Shown here piece after piece: positions 1-8,669 of a stretch of DNA of 48,124 bases. The DNA lies in NCBI GenBank assembly GCA_016200895.1, contig JACQDX010000015.1, forward strand, positions 1 to 48,124. Reading direction: 5' to 3'. Numbering within the stretch: position 1 is the stretch's first letter; each line of letters starts with the position of its first letter. The notes beneath the pieces were generated by a model. The model was given only the letters and a program-made list of their open reading frames with translations, ran no database searches and was not told the DNA's origin. Position numbers and translations under genes: made by a program. This DNA comes from Burkholderiales bacterium (GTDB lineage Bacteria > Pseudomonadota > Gammaproteobacteria > Burkholderiales > Burkholderiaceae_D).

Positions 1-139
1 CCGCAATCGAGCAATACATCACTGTGCATAATCAAAATCCCAAACCCTTTGTGTGGACTGCAAAGGCCAACGATATCCTGCAAAAAGTCATCCGTGCAAA
101 TAAAAATATTGGTTCAAAGAAAAACGAAGCACTACACTA
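1..139 (+). mobile_element. Right end of an IS630-family insertion sequence
   Basis: The element enters from the left edge of the window and ends at about 139. The boundary is inferred: the transposase tail runs to 138-140, and from about 140 the other strand encodes a LysE-family exporter that is otherwise truncated here. IS630/Tc1-type elements insert at TA dinucleotides, and a TA lies at 138-139. The last letter of the TAG stop may therefore come from the target gene. The terminal inverted repeat cannot be confirmed because the other end is not in the window. Confidence 0.65.
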
Positions 140-140
140 G
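3..140 (+). CDS. IS630-family transposase, C-terminal 45 residues (5' end outside window)
   Basis: The frame is open from the left edge to TAG at 138-140 and encodes 45 residues. The tail carries the pattern PKPFVWTAKANDIL followed by a basic helix (KVIRANKN). That pattern is typical of the C-terminus of IS630-type DDE transposases, where a 'P.pF.Wt..a..Il.kv.ra' block follows the last catalytic residue. The catalytic core lies outside the window. The fragment shows family membership only; whether the element is active cannot be judged. Confidence 0.75.
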   Translation, partial: AIEQYITVHNQNPKPFVWTAKANDILQKVIRANKNIGSKKNEALH

Positions 141-450
141 CTTCCTGCTGCACCTGATTTTGCCTGGTACTGCCGTGCCAGAGCATAAAGCCCAGGTATA
201 GCAAATACACCGCCCCCAGCAGGCGTATTGTGGGCAATAGCCAGGGCAGGCTTTGCATGAGTACAGCAAAACCTGCTGCTGACAGCGCAATCAGTAAGAC
301 ATCGCCGCAAATGATGCCTGCAACGGCGGCTGCAGCACGTTTGGCAGATAGCTTCGCATATCCGGCCACCAACAAGGTCGCCGGGCCAGGTATGATAATG
401 ACCAGACTGGCTGCCAGGATAAAACTTGGTAGTGAGGCCAGATCAGGCAT
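140..450 (-). pseudogene. LysE/RhtB-family amino-acid exporter, truncated by the IS
   Basis: The first about 103 residues of a LysE/RhtB-type exporter are present, starting at ATG 450-448 (MPDLASLPSF). Typical family features are an N-terminal hydrophobic helix followed by PGPATLLVAGYA, then a second and third membrane helix (residues about 40-65 and 70-95). Family members are about 200 residues with five or six helices; here the frame runs into IS630 sequence after QVQQEA and ends as nonsense. The start overlaps the restored stop of the upstream epimerase frame (ATGCCTGA arrangement, 450-443), so the two were probably translated together. The product would lack the C-terminal half and is presumably inactive. 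Confidence 0.8.
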
Positions 451-1388
451 GTTGTGCCTCCGCGTCCACAGTTTGCAGATGGGCATGCAAGTCCAGTATC
501 AATTTATCCAGCCAGTCATCGGTCGCAGAAAATTCATATCCCAGGCTGCGCACGTGTCGTATCCATCACAAAATCATGGGCATAATCAAAGGGACTGTTT
601 TCTTTTTCTTGATTGTCGGCGACGTGCAGCAGCGCGGGCTTGCCCATTAAATGCGCGATACGCTCATGTAATTGCGGTGCTGATAAACTGCCTTCACAAG
701 CCAGATTCACTGGTCCCAGAAAATCTGCCTCTCCGGCCCACAACATGGCATCGACAATCGCCTCGACATTCAAGAATGAAGTGCACCCCGCACCTGCCAG
801 GTGACGCAAGGGCCGACCTTGCTGCACAGTGCGTATATAACTGGCCAGCCTGCCGGTAAAGTCATCCTGTGCCGCCAGCACATGAGCGATGCGCAAGCTC
901 GCCACTGGTAAACGACCATCTTGCAGCAACACGGCTTCTGCCTGCAATTTTCCTGCTGCATAGCTGGCGTCTGCCAGCGCCGGATCACGCCAGGGATATT
1001 GCCAGTTAATGCTGACCTGGCTCAGGTCCAGGTCATTTTCACGCAATGGCCGTCTGATCTTGCCAACGAGATGGCGATAGGTTTCTATGGTGGATGACAT
1101 CACATAACGCCCAATCTTGCCAGCAAACACATCCAGCGCAATTGCCGCATCCAGTGGGCTGTAACACATCTGGTCATACACCAGGTCGTAGCTGGTTTTG
1201 GCAAACACGGCATGCATGGCCGCCTCATTGCGTCTGTCTACATGCAGGCGTTTCACAGCATTGCCAAAGTCATCTGCTGTCTGGCCACGGGTGGCGATAG
1301 TGACGCTGTGGCCTTTCGCGAGCAAGCGTCTGACCAATTGTTTACCAAAAAAGCGGGTGCCGCCTATAATCAAGATATTCTTATGCAT
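443..1388 (-). pseudogene. NAD-dependent epimerase/dehydratase-type reductase, frameshifted near its C-terminus
   Basis: An extended-SDR protein starts at ATG 1388. It has the Rossmann motif GGTRFFG (residues 9-15) and a YxxxK catalytic pair in SYAAGKLQAE. The frame reads normally for about 281 residues to DTTRAQ, then hits TGA at 534-536. Shifting by one base near 544-546 restores the expected ending (LGYEFSATDDWLDKL... to TGA at 443-445), which meets the LysE start exactly. The ancestral gene therefore ran to 443. The substrate is unknown; the 'GGTRFFG' subgroup includes isoflavone-reductase-like and NDP-sugar epimerases. A LysR gene is divergent. The lesion could be a real mutation or a one-base sequence error. 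Confidence 0.75.
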
Positions 1389-1489
1389 GGGATGATCCTC
1401 TCATATGTATTAAGGAGGATCATGCTCTTTACCAAGAATGGTTGCAAACGATTAATATTGATGTCATGACTAAGTAAAACTATCTCAAT

Positions 1490-2398
1490 ATGCAAGAACC
1501 CTTACGTAATCTTTCCTCGTTAGTGGACTTTGAATGCGCGGCGCGCTGGTGCAGTTTCAAGCTGGCAGCGCATGAACTCCACAAGACGCTGGCAGCTGTC
1601 AGCCAGAACATCAAGCAGTTGGAGCAGCAACTGGGCTTTGCCCTGTTCGCACGTCATGCACGGCATTTGAGCATGACAGAAAAAGGGACGGAATTTGCCA
1701 GCACAGTCAGCCAGCTACTGCGCGACTTGCATATCAAGGTTGCTGCCCTGCGTGAAGACAGCGCTAACGATAGTTTGCGCATCTCTTGCACCCATTCCTT
1801 CGCCATGAAATGGCTGGTACCGCGCCTGCATCGCTATACGCAATTGCATCCTGATATCGATATCCGCATTGATTCCAATGACGCCGTGGTTGACCCCGGT
1901 CAGGGCTTATGTGATATTGCCATTCGCCATCAACTGTTTGTCGAAGGAGATGACGCCAATCTGCTGTGGCGCGAACAATTATTGCTGGCGTATAGTCCAG
2001 CCATGCTGAGCGACAAGGATAAACGTGCACGTCAAGAGCCTGACCTGAAGCGCTTGTTGCGTTACCCGCTATTGTATGAAGGCACGCCGGAAAACTGGAT
2101 ACGCCTGCTGAAAAGTCGCGAGCTGCTGAAGCAGCCACATGACTTTGCACAAAATTATAGCCACGCCGGTTTGCTGGTGCAGGCCGCTGTCGCTGCCCAG
2201 GGTGTGGCCTTGCTACCTGCCGCCATCGCCTGCGAAGATATACAGCAAGGCCGCTTGCACGTCTTGCCCGCAGCGGGTCTGAGCTCACGCTATTGCTACC
2301 GCATCGTCACTGCCAGCAACAGAGCAGTCAAAGTCGATAATTTCGTCATCTGGCTGCATGATGAAATGACACAGATGCAAAACTACCTGCAACAGTAG
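1490..2398 (+). CDS. LysR-family transcriptional regulator (GcvA-like)
   Basis: This 302-residue protein has normal length for a LysR regulator. The winged HTH spans about residues 8-66, with the recognition region SFKLAAHELHKTLAAVSQNIKQ (residues 22-43) and the following LEQQLGFALFAR. The C-terminal part is a periplasmic-binding-like effector domain (from about residue 95, 'LRISCTHSFAMKWLVPRL'). That phrase and the 'HPDIDIRI' block resemble the GcvA subgroup. The gene is divergent from the epimerase/LysE pair across about 100 bp (1389-1489), the classic layout of a LysR regulator and its target. It may therefore have controlled that now-damaged pair. The effector is unknown. Confidence 0.9.
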   Translation: MQEPLRNLSSLVDFECAARWCSFKLAAHELHKTLAAVSQNIKQLEQQLGFALFARHARHLSMTEKGTEFASTVSQLLRDLHIKVAALREDSANDSLRISCTHSFAMKWLVPRLHRYTQLHPDIDIRIDSNDAVVDPGQGLCDIAIRHQLFVEGDDANLLWREQLLLAYSPAMLSDKDKRARQEPDLKRLLRYPLLYEGTPENWIRLLKSRELLKQPHDFAQNYSHAGLLVQAAVAAQGVALLPAAIACEDIQQGRLHVLPAAGLSSRYCYRIVTASNRAVKVDNFVIWLHDEMTQMQNYLQQ

Positions 2399-2417
2399 GT
2401 GCGCCGCGCGCACCTAC
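2395..2417. terminator. Perfect 10-bp hairpin between convergent genes
   Basis: GTAGGTGCGC (2395-2404), a 3-nt loop, then GCGCACCTAC (2408-2417) form a GC-rich stem. It lies between the convergent LysR and CPBP genes and includes the LysR stop codon. There is no clear T-tract on either side, so factor-independent termination is only likely, not certain. Confidence 0.55.
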
Positions 2418-2427
2418 TGACCAGACC

Positions 2428-3321
2428 TTATGCCGTCACGACCTGACGTGGTTTTTTCCAAAATCCTGATTTGAATTCACCCTTCTTCCAGGCAAGGTGT
2501 AAGAACACCGCACCCATCAGCGTCGCCAGCAAGACTGCCAGCACCGAGGCTTCAGCACCAAAGGCACCACCGCTGAGCCAGTCAGAACCCGTCATATGAG
2601 TTTGCAGCCAGCCTTTGCTGTCGGTGCCAGATACGGCGACAGAAAACACTGCACCCTGAGTAAAGTTCCAGGAAAAATGCATGGCAATGCAAAGCGCCAA
2701 ACGACGTGTCAGCATATAGGCGGCACCAAAGGCAATACCCGCTTCCAGCGCAATGGCGATCGAACTGAAGATGGTTGCACCAGGGTTGGATGCATGGGCA
2801 AAACCAAAGGCCAGAGCCGATATCAGGATGGCGACTACGCTGCCCAGCGATTCTTCCATCATGCGAAATATCATGGCGCGGAAAAATAATTCCTCCATCA
2901 CCGCCACCACGGCAAAGATGGGCAGATATTTGAGCATCAGCCGAGGGTCATTATAGCCATCGACATGAAACACACCCAACAAGGATAAGCTGCCCAGCAC
3001 CACGACAAATAGCATGGCACCCAACACCAGTCCAAGCAGCCATTCTTTCCAGGCAGAGAATAATGCCAGTTCAGTGACAGCGCGTTTTTCTATGATACGT
3101 ACATAAAATGCATAACTCAGCAAACCCAGCGCTGTGCCCGCCATATTGCGAAATACCATCCAGTCCGGCCCAGCCAGAAAATGCGACATGGCCTTGCGTG
3201 ATACAAATTGCACACTGCCGACAATCAGCAGTGCCAGTAAAAATTTGACGAGAGTGTATTGCAAAAGTTTCTTATGCCAGACAGGCTTGCTGAGGTTAAT
3301 GTTGATTTCTGCTGCGGTCAT
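2428..3321 (-). CDS. CPBP-family intramembrane metalloprotease (CAAX protease/Abi)
   Basis: A 297-residue multi-pass membrane protein with about seven to eight hydrophobic helices. The three CPBP motifs are all present: EELFFR (residues 143-148), FGFAH (172-176) and HFSWN (215-219), which supply the catalytic Glu and His residues. The family includes eukaryotic Rce1-like prenyl-protein proteases and bacterial proteins for bacteriocin self-immunity, but no substrate can be inferred here. A GGGGA ribosome-binding site precedes the ATG at 3321. It is a single gene, convergent with the LysR gene. Confidence 0.88.
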   Translation of the reverse strand: MTAAEININLSKPVWHKKLLQYTLVKFLLALLIVGSVQFVSRKAMSHFLAGPDWMVFRNMAGTALGLLSYAFYVRIIEKRAVTELALFSAWKEWLLGLVLGAMLFVVVLGSLSLLGVFHVDGYNDPRLMLKYLPIFAVVAVMEELFFRAMIFRMMEESLGSVVAILISALAFGFAHASNPGATIFSSIAIALEAGIAFGAAYMLTRRLALCIAMHFSWNFTQGAVFSVAVSGTDSKGWLQTHMTGSDWLSGGAFGAEASVLAVLLATLMGAVFLHLAWKKGEFKSGFWKKPRQVVTA

Positions 3322-3581
3322 AAATTTCCCCGTTTACTTTGTTGTGAGTATAGTCTGCGTCGGCCACGCCAGGAAATTGAGTTGGTGGGTGACTGGATGT
3401 CACTATAAACAGATAACAAAAAATTACATCAGCGATCTGACAAAGTGTAAAAAGTGGGGATTGAATGGGGAAATAAGCGGATAAAAAGCGAGCCTTCAAG
3501 CCAGCGACAAGATGAGCTTGTTTGCAAATCTTTAAAATTCTGTCTGCTTCTTACCAATATAAGGGAATAAATTACTGATTC

Positions 3582-3612
3582 TTGACACGAAAATGCACGT
3601 CCGCATTACACT
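3582..3612 (+). promoter_or_regulatory. Putative sigma-70 promoter for the solute-binding-like gene
   Basis: A consensus -35 TTGACA (3582-3587) is followed after 19 bp by TACACT (3607-3612). It lies about 90 bp upstream of the ATG at 3703. The spacing is slightly long. The rest of the 381-bp gap (3322-3702) is AT-rich and holds no convincing gene on either strand. Confidence 0.4.
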
Positions 3613-3702
3613 AAAACTGCGTGCCAGCAATGCTGACAATGAGGTTTGCTAGCCACGAAATCCGCACTGAGTCCGCACATAAGTTGCACGAAACCTCATC
3701 AG

Positions 3703-4662
3703 ATGAAATTGCTTAGACTACTGATACTGTTATGGATAACTTGTTGCTGCCTGAACCCGGCGGGTGGCAGTGATGCCGTCAATAAGCTCAACGGCGCGGG
3801 CAGCACTGCAGGTAGCAACGCAAGTGGCAACACAAGTAGCAACACAAGTAGCAACACAAGTAGCAACACAAATAAGCTCATACGCTATCCGCGCTTGTCC
3901 GTGCAACTTGATCCGCATAGTGACTATGTCCTTGAAATTTTAAAACTGGCGATCAAAACCAGCGGCCAGCCGTACCAGTTGCAAGCCAGCGAGGCGCCCA
4001 TGCAACAGGCACGCGGCATCTATGAGCTAAGTTCTGCACAGGGAAATGTCGATATTCTCTGGACCATGAGTACTGATGAAAGAGAAGCGCAGCTCATCCC
4101 CATCCGCATCCCCATAGACAAGGGTTTGATCGGTTGGCGCATCGCCTTGCTGACGGCGGCGAATGCAAATATCTTCAAGGATGTGAAAAATCTCAAGGAT
4201 CTGGCCGCCTTCACTGCCGGACAAGAGCTGGATTGGCCGGATGTACCCATACTCAAAAGCAATGGCTTGCCGGTGAAAACCTCGGCATCGTATGAGCCTC
4301 TGTTCACTATGCTCAAAGCTGGGCGCTTTGATTATTTCCCACGTTCTGTATTTGAAGTGCAGGTTGAACTGGACAGCCGCCCTGTGCAGCAGCTAGTCAT
4401 CGATAAGCACATTGCGCTGTACTATCCTTCGGCTCTGTATTTCTTTGTCAGCCCGCGTGAACCAAAAATGGCCGAAGACATACAAAACGGTCTTGAAGAA
4501 ATGATCAAAAACGGCAGCTTTGAGAAGATATTCCAGCGCTATCAGCAAGCCTCCATCAAAAATGCCAATCTCAAATCCCGCACCATCATCAGCTTGCGCA
4601 ACCCCTTGCTGAGTCCAGAAAAAATGCCTTTGAACCGACCAGAATTATGGTTCAAGCCGTGA
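3703..4662 (+). CDS. Periplasmic solute-binding-like protein (SBP_bac_3-type fold) with an SNTS repeat linker
   Basis: The product is 319 residues. ATG 3703 is chosen over an upstream ATG at 3646 because it starts directly with a signal peptide (MKLLRLLILLWITCC). A low-complexity Ser/Asn/Thr stretch (about residues 38-57) separates the signal from the folded domain. The domain looks like an amino-acid-type ABC solute-binding protein ('VLEILKLAIKTSGQPYQL' near its start, 'FDYFPRSVFEV' near the middle). No permease or ATPase lies nearby, so it may be an orphan binding or sensory protein rather than part of a transporter. The cysteines in the signal region could serve as a lipobox, but the match is poor. 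Confidence 0.7.
   Translation: MKLLRLLILLWITCCCLNPAGGSDAVNKLNGAGSTAGSNASGNTSSNTSSNTSSNTNKLIRYPRLSVQLDPHSDYVLEILKLAIKTSGQPYQLQASEAPMQQARGIYELSSAQGNVDILWTMSTDEREAQLIPIRIPIDKGLIGWRIALLTAANANIFKDVKNLKDLAAFTAGQELDWPDVPILKSNGLPVKTSASYEPLFTMLKAGRFDYFPRSVFEVQVELDSRPVQQLVIDKHIALYYPSALYFFVSPREPKMAEDIQNGLEEMIKNGSFEKIFQRYQQASIKNANLKSRTIISLRNPLLSPEKMPLNRPELWFKP
3814..3873 (+). repeat. Five tandem 12-bp units inside the solute-binding-like gene
   Basis: Units of AGCAACACAAGT (first with GC, second starting GG, last ending AAAT) run head to tail and in frame, coding (S/G)-N-x-S tetrapeptides. Being a multiple of three, copy-number change would lengthen or shorten the linker without breaking the frame. Confidence 0.9.
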
Positions 4663-4698
4663 TGCGGCGACCAACGTAATGGTGGTAAAAACGATAGT

Positions 4699-4802
4699 CG
4701 TAGGGCGCATTATAATGCGCCGCATGTGTACGTCGTATACGGCACAAACATTTTATGCGTGGATGCGACGACCTCATACTGCGCATTGCAATGCGTCCTA
4801 CG
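4699..4802. repeat. Small inverted-repeat element (MITE/REP-like), about 104 bp
   Basis: The left end reads CGTAGG followed by the perfect palindrome GGCGCATTATAATGCGCC (4704-4721). The right end (4780-4802) is nearly its reverse complement: TGCGCATTGCAATGCG then TCCTACG. Both ends are themselves palindromic around 'GCGCATT-AATGCGC' and both finish with the matching CGTAGG/CCTACG outer bases. The element sits in a 212-bp intergenic gap and encodes no protein. It may be a non-autonomous mobile element or a REP-type repeat; copies elsewhere in the genome would decide. Confidence 0.6.
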
Positions 4803-4874
4803 CTCACGGCGATGTTTGCCGATGTTTGCAATTGGGTAGGTGCACCATAAATCATAAGGTGCATATGCTCTGCC

Positions 4875-6092
4875 TTACAAAGTCGATTCCGCTGCCGCAT
4901 CAAGTTTGTCTTGCGCAGGAAATTCCTTTACCAGATAGCGCTCGGGATAGCCTTCTACACTTTGCATGAGTTCACTGGCAGTGTTGCACAAGTCATCCCA
5001 GCTCAGGATTTTACTAGTGTATTCACCTTCCTGCGCACCGGGGGTGACCATCGCCACCAGATCGGTTTTGGGTAGTAGCGAAACCACTCCCCGGGTCCAG
5101 GTTGAGAGTGAGGTCAGTTTGTCGGTATCATTGTTTTTTAGTACGGTATAGCTGGCGACAAAAATGTCTTCCCCAGTCTTGTCATGCAGGGCTTCCAGCA
5201 ATTCTTTTTGTGAGTTATAGTCTTCTGCTCTCTGGGTGGTTTGCAGGTTCTTCAGTCGGTCGAGCACATCGGCATTGTCCGGTGTAAAGCTGACGATCTT
5301 GCCCTCCCTGAGTTTGTACATGCAGGCTGAGACCACGCGGCCTTCCTGTTCCATGCAGTCTTGCGCATGTTCCAGCATTTTCAATTGTGAGGTGCTGGAA
5401 TTGGCTGTGCATAACAGAAGTCGACCACGGGTTGGCACCATCAGCACCGGGTCACTGCCGCAACCAGCGCGATAAATCAAATCAGGCAGCAGGATACGAG
5501 AAGAATCATAGGCATCTTCCCACACCCCGGCGACGACACCATCACCCAGATTCACGAACTTGTCGCTGGTGCGGTCACGCAAATTATTCAGCGCCACTTT
5601 CAGGGCGTCTTCAAGGCTGATGTTCCAGGTCTCATAATTACTCTGGTTGACCAGCGCCATGGAATGCTCAGTATCGTAGGCCAGCATCAGCATGGCATCT
5701 TCGCCAAAGGGCAGCGCAGCCTGCTGATAGGACGTGGCTTGATCCTGCATCAGCGAGGTCAGGCGCAGGTATTCACCCTGGCCGCGAGGCTTGAGGCTGG
5801 GCATCAGGTGTTTGCTGGCACTGGCAAAATCGTCCGGGATGCCATTCACCTGCAAGCCAGCGGTGTATTTCAACAGTACATGGTCACGCTGGCTTTTGGC
5901 CGCAGCACAATAGTCACGGTAAGCATTGTGGAGGTTGAGGATGTGCGAACCATTTTCACCTACTACCAGACGGAACTCTGCCTCATCAAAATGCATGGTC
6001 TGGGCAATGCCCTGGCTGCGTGCGTATTTGATGACGATCTGGGCAAACTTGTGCGTTGATGGCCTGGACTTGAATAAATCGAAGAATCCCAT
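4875..6092 (-). CDS. DUF1444-like protein of unknown function
   Basis: This 405-residue protein is predicted to be cytoplasmic (no signal peptide or membrane helix). It starts MGFFDLFKSRPSTHKFA behind a GGGAAG ribosome-binding site. It has 'FRLVVGENGSHILNLHNAY' early and 'GVVAGVWEDAYDSSRILLPDL' in the middle. This layout recalls the DUF1444/UPF0354 (YtpQ) group, which has no known biochemical role; I am moderately sure of that link. It is a single gene with no functional context from its neighbours. Confidence 0.6.
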   Translation of the reverse strand: MGFFDLFKSRPSTHKFAQIVIKYARSQGIAQTMHFDEAEFRLVVGENGSHILNLHNAYRDYCAAAKSQRDHVLLKYTAGLQVNGIPDDFASASKHLMPSLKPRGQGEYLRLTSLMQDQATSYQQAALPFGEDAMLMLAYDTEHSMALVNQSNYETWNISLEDALKVALNNLRDRTSDKFVNLGDGVVAGVWEDAYDSSRILLPDLIYRAGCGSDPVLMVPTRGRLLLCTANSSTSQLKMLEHAQDCMEQEGRVVSACMYKLREGKIVSFTPDNADVLDRLKNLQTTQRAEDYNSQKELLEALHDKTGEDIFVASYTVLKNNDTDKLTSLSTWTRGVVSLLPKTDLVAMVTPGAQEGEYTSKILSWDDLCNTASELMQSVEGYPERYLVKEFPAQDKLDAAAESTL

Positions 6093-6387
6093 GAACTTCC
6101 CGTCTGGTTAAGTGATGATCCTGTCGTCAGGGACAGTGCTTGTGGTACCGCCCCCGCGCATTTCCATATGATAACGTTAGCTGCAGGATTTGTGTTCATT
6201 GTGCCATCAACTGGCTATCACAGCGCTATTGTCATGTGTCAGAGGTCCTGATTCTTTGTCAGCCATCTCTTTCTACCTCTAAAGCAGGCAGATATTCATA
6301 GTGAATCTGGCTAGATATTTTATTACTATTTCACATGCTTAATTTATAATCGCTGGAGTTTTATTCTGGCAATTTGATATCACCCCT

Positions 6388-8187
6388 GTGAAAGTGACGC
6401 TCTTTGTGAAAAATACCTATACTGCTTCCGCTTTGACTTTGCGCCTGCTGCTTGCATTTCCTTTGTTGTCGGCCTTCAGCCTCTCCAGTGCTGCTGACCT
6501 CTCCGCCAGGCATGCCGCTATCAAAACCATGATCAGCGAATCGTCACAGACCGTGGCCAATACAACGGAAAATATTCATCAACTCAGGAATGAAGCCAAT
6601 AGTTTATCCAAACCTGATGCCAGTAAAGAAGACTTGCAAACCGCGCTCGCTAAAATCAAACTGGCATTGACAGCGATAGAGAGTAGTGAATTTGAACGTC
6701 TGGCCTTTGTGGCCCACCACTATAAAGGACAACGTTTTAATTTCATCATGGACGCGGCCTTGCTTGAACTGCGCCTGGGTAACAAAGAAGGGTTTTTTAA
6801 TTTATTGGAAAGTAGCCAGACCTGGGTTTTATTGCCATCCTTGAAAGCATACCTGACCAGTCCAGCTTTCGATGCAGTCAAAGATGAATCGCGATTTAAG
6901 GCTTATCTCAAGCTCTCAGATTTGCCTGCCAGAATGGGGAAATCATCTGTTCTTGTCACTCCCTACAAAGACAATATCAGCAGCGCAGAAAAAATTGCTG
7001 GCCTCTCCATGTTCTGGTCAGAAGTCAAACGCAGCTTTGTGAATTTCCACAATGTTCCTGACCTGGATTGGGATAAGCTCTACCTGGAATATCTCGATAA
7101 AGTCACGCAAACCAAGAGCACTCGTGAGTATTACCAGGTCATGATGCAACTGGCACCTATGCTGCAAGACGGGCACACCAATATCTACGCGCCGGATGAA
7201 TTGCAGGATGTGTTTTATTCCCGTCCAGCGCTGGCAACTGCCCTGGTCGGCAAGAGCGTGCTGGTGACCAGGGTACTCAACCAGCAACTTGCACAAAAAA
7301 TCCAACGTGGCGATGAGATCATCAGCATAGACGGGCAGGCAGTGCACGAGTATGCCAGCAGCAAGATCGCCTCCTATGCAAGTAGCAGTACTCCCCAGGA
7401 CAAAGCCGTGCGTACTTATGGCTATGAATTGCTTATGGGTGAGAAAAGCAAAAGCATACGGCTTGGTTTGCGCGATGCAGCTGGCAAGGAAAGAATAGAA
7501 ATCGTCGCTCGTGGTCAAGACCGGGATGTGGCAGGTGAGTCAGCCTTTAATTTTAAAATGCTGCCCGGTGATATCGCCTACCTAGCCCTCGACCATTTTG
7601 AAAACGATGCCGGTGTCAAGAAACTCGAATCCGTCATGCCAAGCATCATGAAAGCCAAAGGCCTGATACTTGATATACGCGCTAACGGTGGTGGTTCCAG
7701 TGTGCAAGGTGCCGCCGTACTGAGTTTTTTAAGCAAGAAGCCAGTACCGTACGCCTATAGCACAGAAAGACAAGAGAGCCATGTCATGCGTACTCAAGGT
7801 GACCTGATTCTGCTTGATACTCTCAGGGCTGGTATTTCCAAACCCTACACCAAGGACCGCAAAGAGGTTTACACTGGCCCGGTGGTCGTGCTGGCTGGTG
7901 CAAAAACCTTTTCAGCTGCAGAAGATTTTTTGATGTCTTTTGTCACCCTGCAGCGCGGCACCGTCATAGGCAGCGCCACTGCTGGTAGCACCGGCATGCC
8001 CATGTCCTTTAAACTACCTGGCGGCGGCAGCGCCCGCATCTGCGTCAAACACGACAGCTTCCCCGATGGCCGCGAATTCGTCGGCAAGGGCATCGCGCCT
8101 GACATGGAAGTCGTGCCAACGGTTGCTGACATACGCGCAGGGCGTGATGTAGTACTGGACAAGGCAGTAGCTGTGCTCAGTAAATAG
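6388..8187 (+). CDS. Secreted S41-family serine peptidase (C-terminal-processing type)
   Basis: A 599-residue protein starting at GTG 6388, followed directly by a signal peptide ending near SLSSAADL. The middle has a PDZ-like segment ('VLVTRVLNQQLAQKIQRGDEIISIDGQ'). The S41 core follows: 'LILDIRANGGGSS' (about residue 427), the catalytic serine region GAKTFSAAEDF (about residue 506), and the final 'FPDGREFVGKGIAPDMEV' strand. The N-terminal 200 residues are helical and not assigned. It probably acts in the periplasm or outside the cell on unknown proteins. A TATAAT at 6345-6350 could be its -10 box; no strong ribosome-binding site is visible, so the start is somewhat uncertain. Confidence 0.88.
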   Translation: MKVTLFVKNTYTASALTLRLLLAFPLLSAFSLSSAADLSARHAAIKTMISESSQTVANTTENIHQLRNEANSLSKPDASKEDLQTALAKIKLALTAIESSEFERLAFVAHHYKGQRFNFIMDAALLELRLGNKEGFFNLLESSQTWVLLPSLKAYLTSPAFDAVKDESRFKAYLKLSDLPARMGKSSVLVTPYKDNISSAEKIAGLSMFWSEVKRSFVNFHNVPDLDWDKLYLEYLDKVTQTKSTREYYQVMMQLAPMLQDGHTNIYAPDELQDVFYSRPALATALVGKSVLVTRVLNQQLAQKIQRGDEIISIDGQAVHEYASSKIASYASSSTPQDKAVRTYGYELLMGEKSKSIRLGLRDAAGKERIEIVARGQDRDVAGESAFNFKMLPGDIAYLALDHFENDAGVKKLESVMPSIMKAKGLILDIRANGGGSSVQGAAVLSFLSKKPVPYAYSTERQESHVMRTQGDLILLDTLRAGISKPYTKDRKEVYTGPVVVLAGAKTFSAAEDFLMSFVTLQRGTVIGSATAGSTGMPMSFKLPGGGSARICVKHDSFPDGREFVGKGIAPDMEVVPTVADIRAGRDVVLDKAVAVLSK

Positions 8188-8205
8188 CAAGTATTGATAC
8201 AGCAA

Positions 8206-8234
8206 AGCGCAGGACGAATGTACCTCCCTGTGCT
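8206..8234. terminator. Weak hairpin between convergent genes
   Basis: AGCGCAGG (8206-8213) pairs with CCTGTGCT (8227-8234), with one G-T pair and a 13-nt loop. It lies between the S41 peptidase and the convergent YciI-like gene. The stem is weak and has no T-tract, so this is a tentative call. Confidence 0.3.
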
Positions 8235-8248
8235 TGTCCGCAATGCGT

Positions 8249-8539
8249 TTAATTCACCAGCATACTCACTAGATCTGGTGCTGCCATGGATGGCAAGAAT
8301 TCTGTCACTTTGTACTGCGCGATCCCTTCACGCTGGAACGGGTCTTCCCGCAATATCGCTTCCAATGCATCCTTGCTAGCCGCATTCGCCAGAATAAATC
8401 CACCCGTGCGCGGTTCCTTGCGTCCTGATAGCAAAAACTGCCCTGTCGCATAATGCCGCTCAAGAAATGCACGGTGTTCGCTGACAAAGTTATCGACGAT
8501 AGAAAGAGGCTGGATGTAGGTGAGTTCGACGATGAACAT
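8249..8539 (-). CDS. YciI-like protein (dimeric alpha+beta barrel fold)
   Basis: The product is 96 residues. ATG 8539 (MFIVELTYIQPL) is chosen because the upstream in-frame extension does not look like protein. Typical YciI features are present: an initial beta strand, 'HRAFLERHYATGQFLLSGRKEPRTGGFILANA' with the usual Ser-Gly and Arg residues, then 'DPFQREGIAQYKVTEF'. YciI-like proteins are small enzymes of unclear activity related to muconolactone isomerase folds. A likely promoter lies just upstream. Confidence 0.85.
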   Translation of the reverse strand: MFIVELTYIQPLSIVDNFVSEHRAFLERHYATGQFLLSGRKEPRTGGFILANAASKDALEAILREDPFQREGIAQYKVTEFLPSMAAPDLVSMLVN

Positions 8540-8634
8540 GATAAGAAAATTTTGAGAGTAATGGTCTGGATGAAGGGGAGTAATGCGCAGTATGTGATTA
8601 ACAATGCCGGATCGGATGCTAGTCAATCTATGTC

Positions 8635-8664
8635 ATTATAGGGGGCGCACAGCGCACCCTGCAA
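8635..8664 (-). promoter_or_regulatory. Putative promoter of the YciI-like gene
   Basis: On the minus strand, TTGCAG (8664-8659) is followed after 18 bp by a perfect TATAAT (8640-8635). It would give a leader of about 90 nt before the ATG at 8539. It lies directly downstream of the RNase T2 gene, so the YciI-like gene need not depend on read-through. Confidence 0.45.
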
Positions 8665-8669
8665 ACCAC

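Noticed and set aside
3814..3873. Short regular repeats that might be a CRISPR array
   Set aside because: Units are 12 bp, directly adjacent without spacers and in frame in a gene; no cas genes are nearby.
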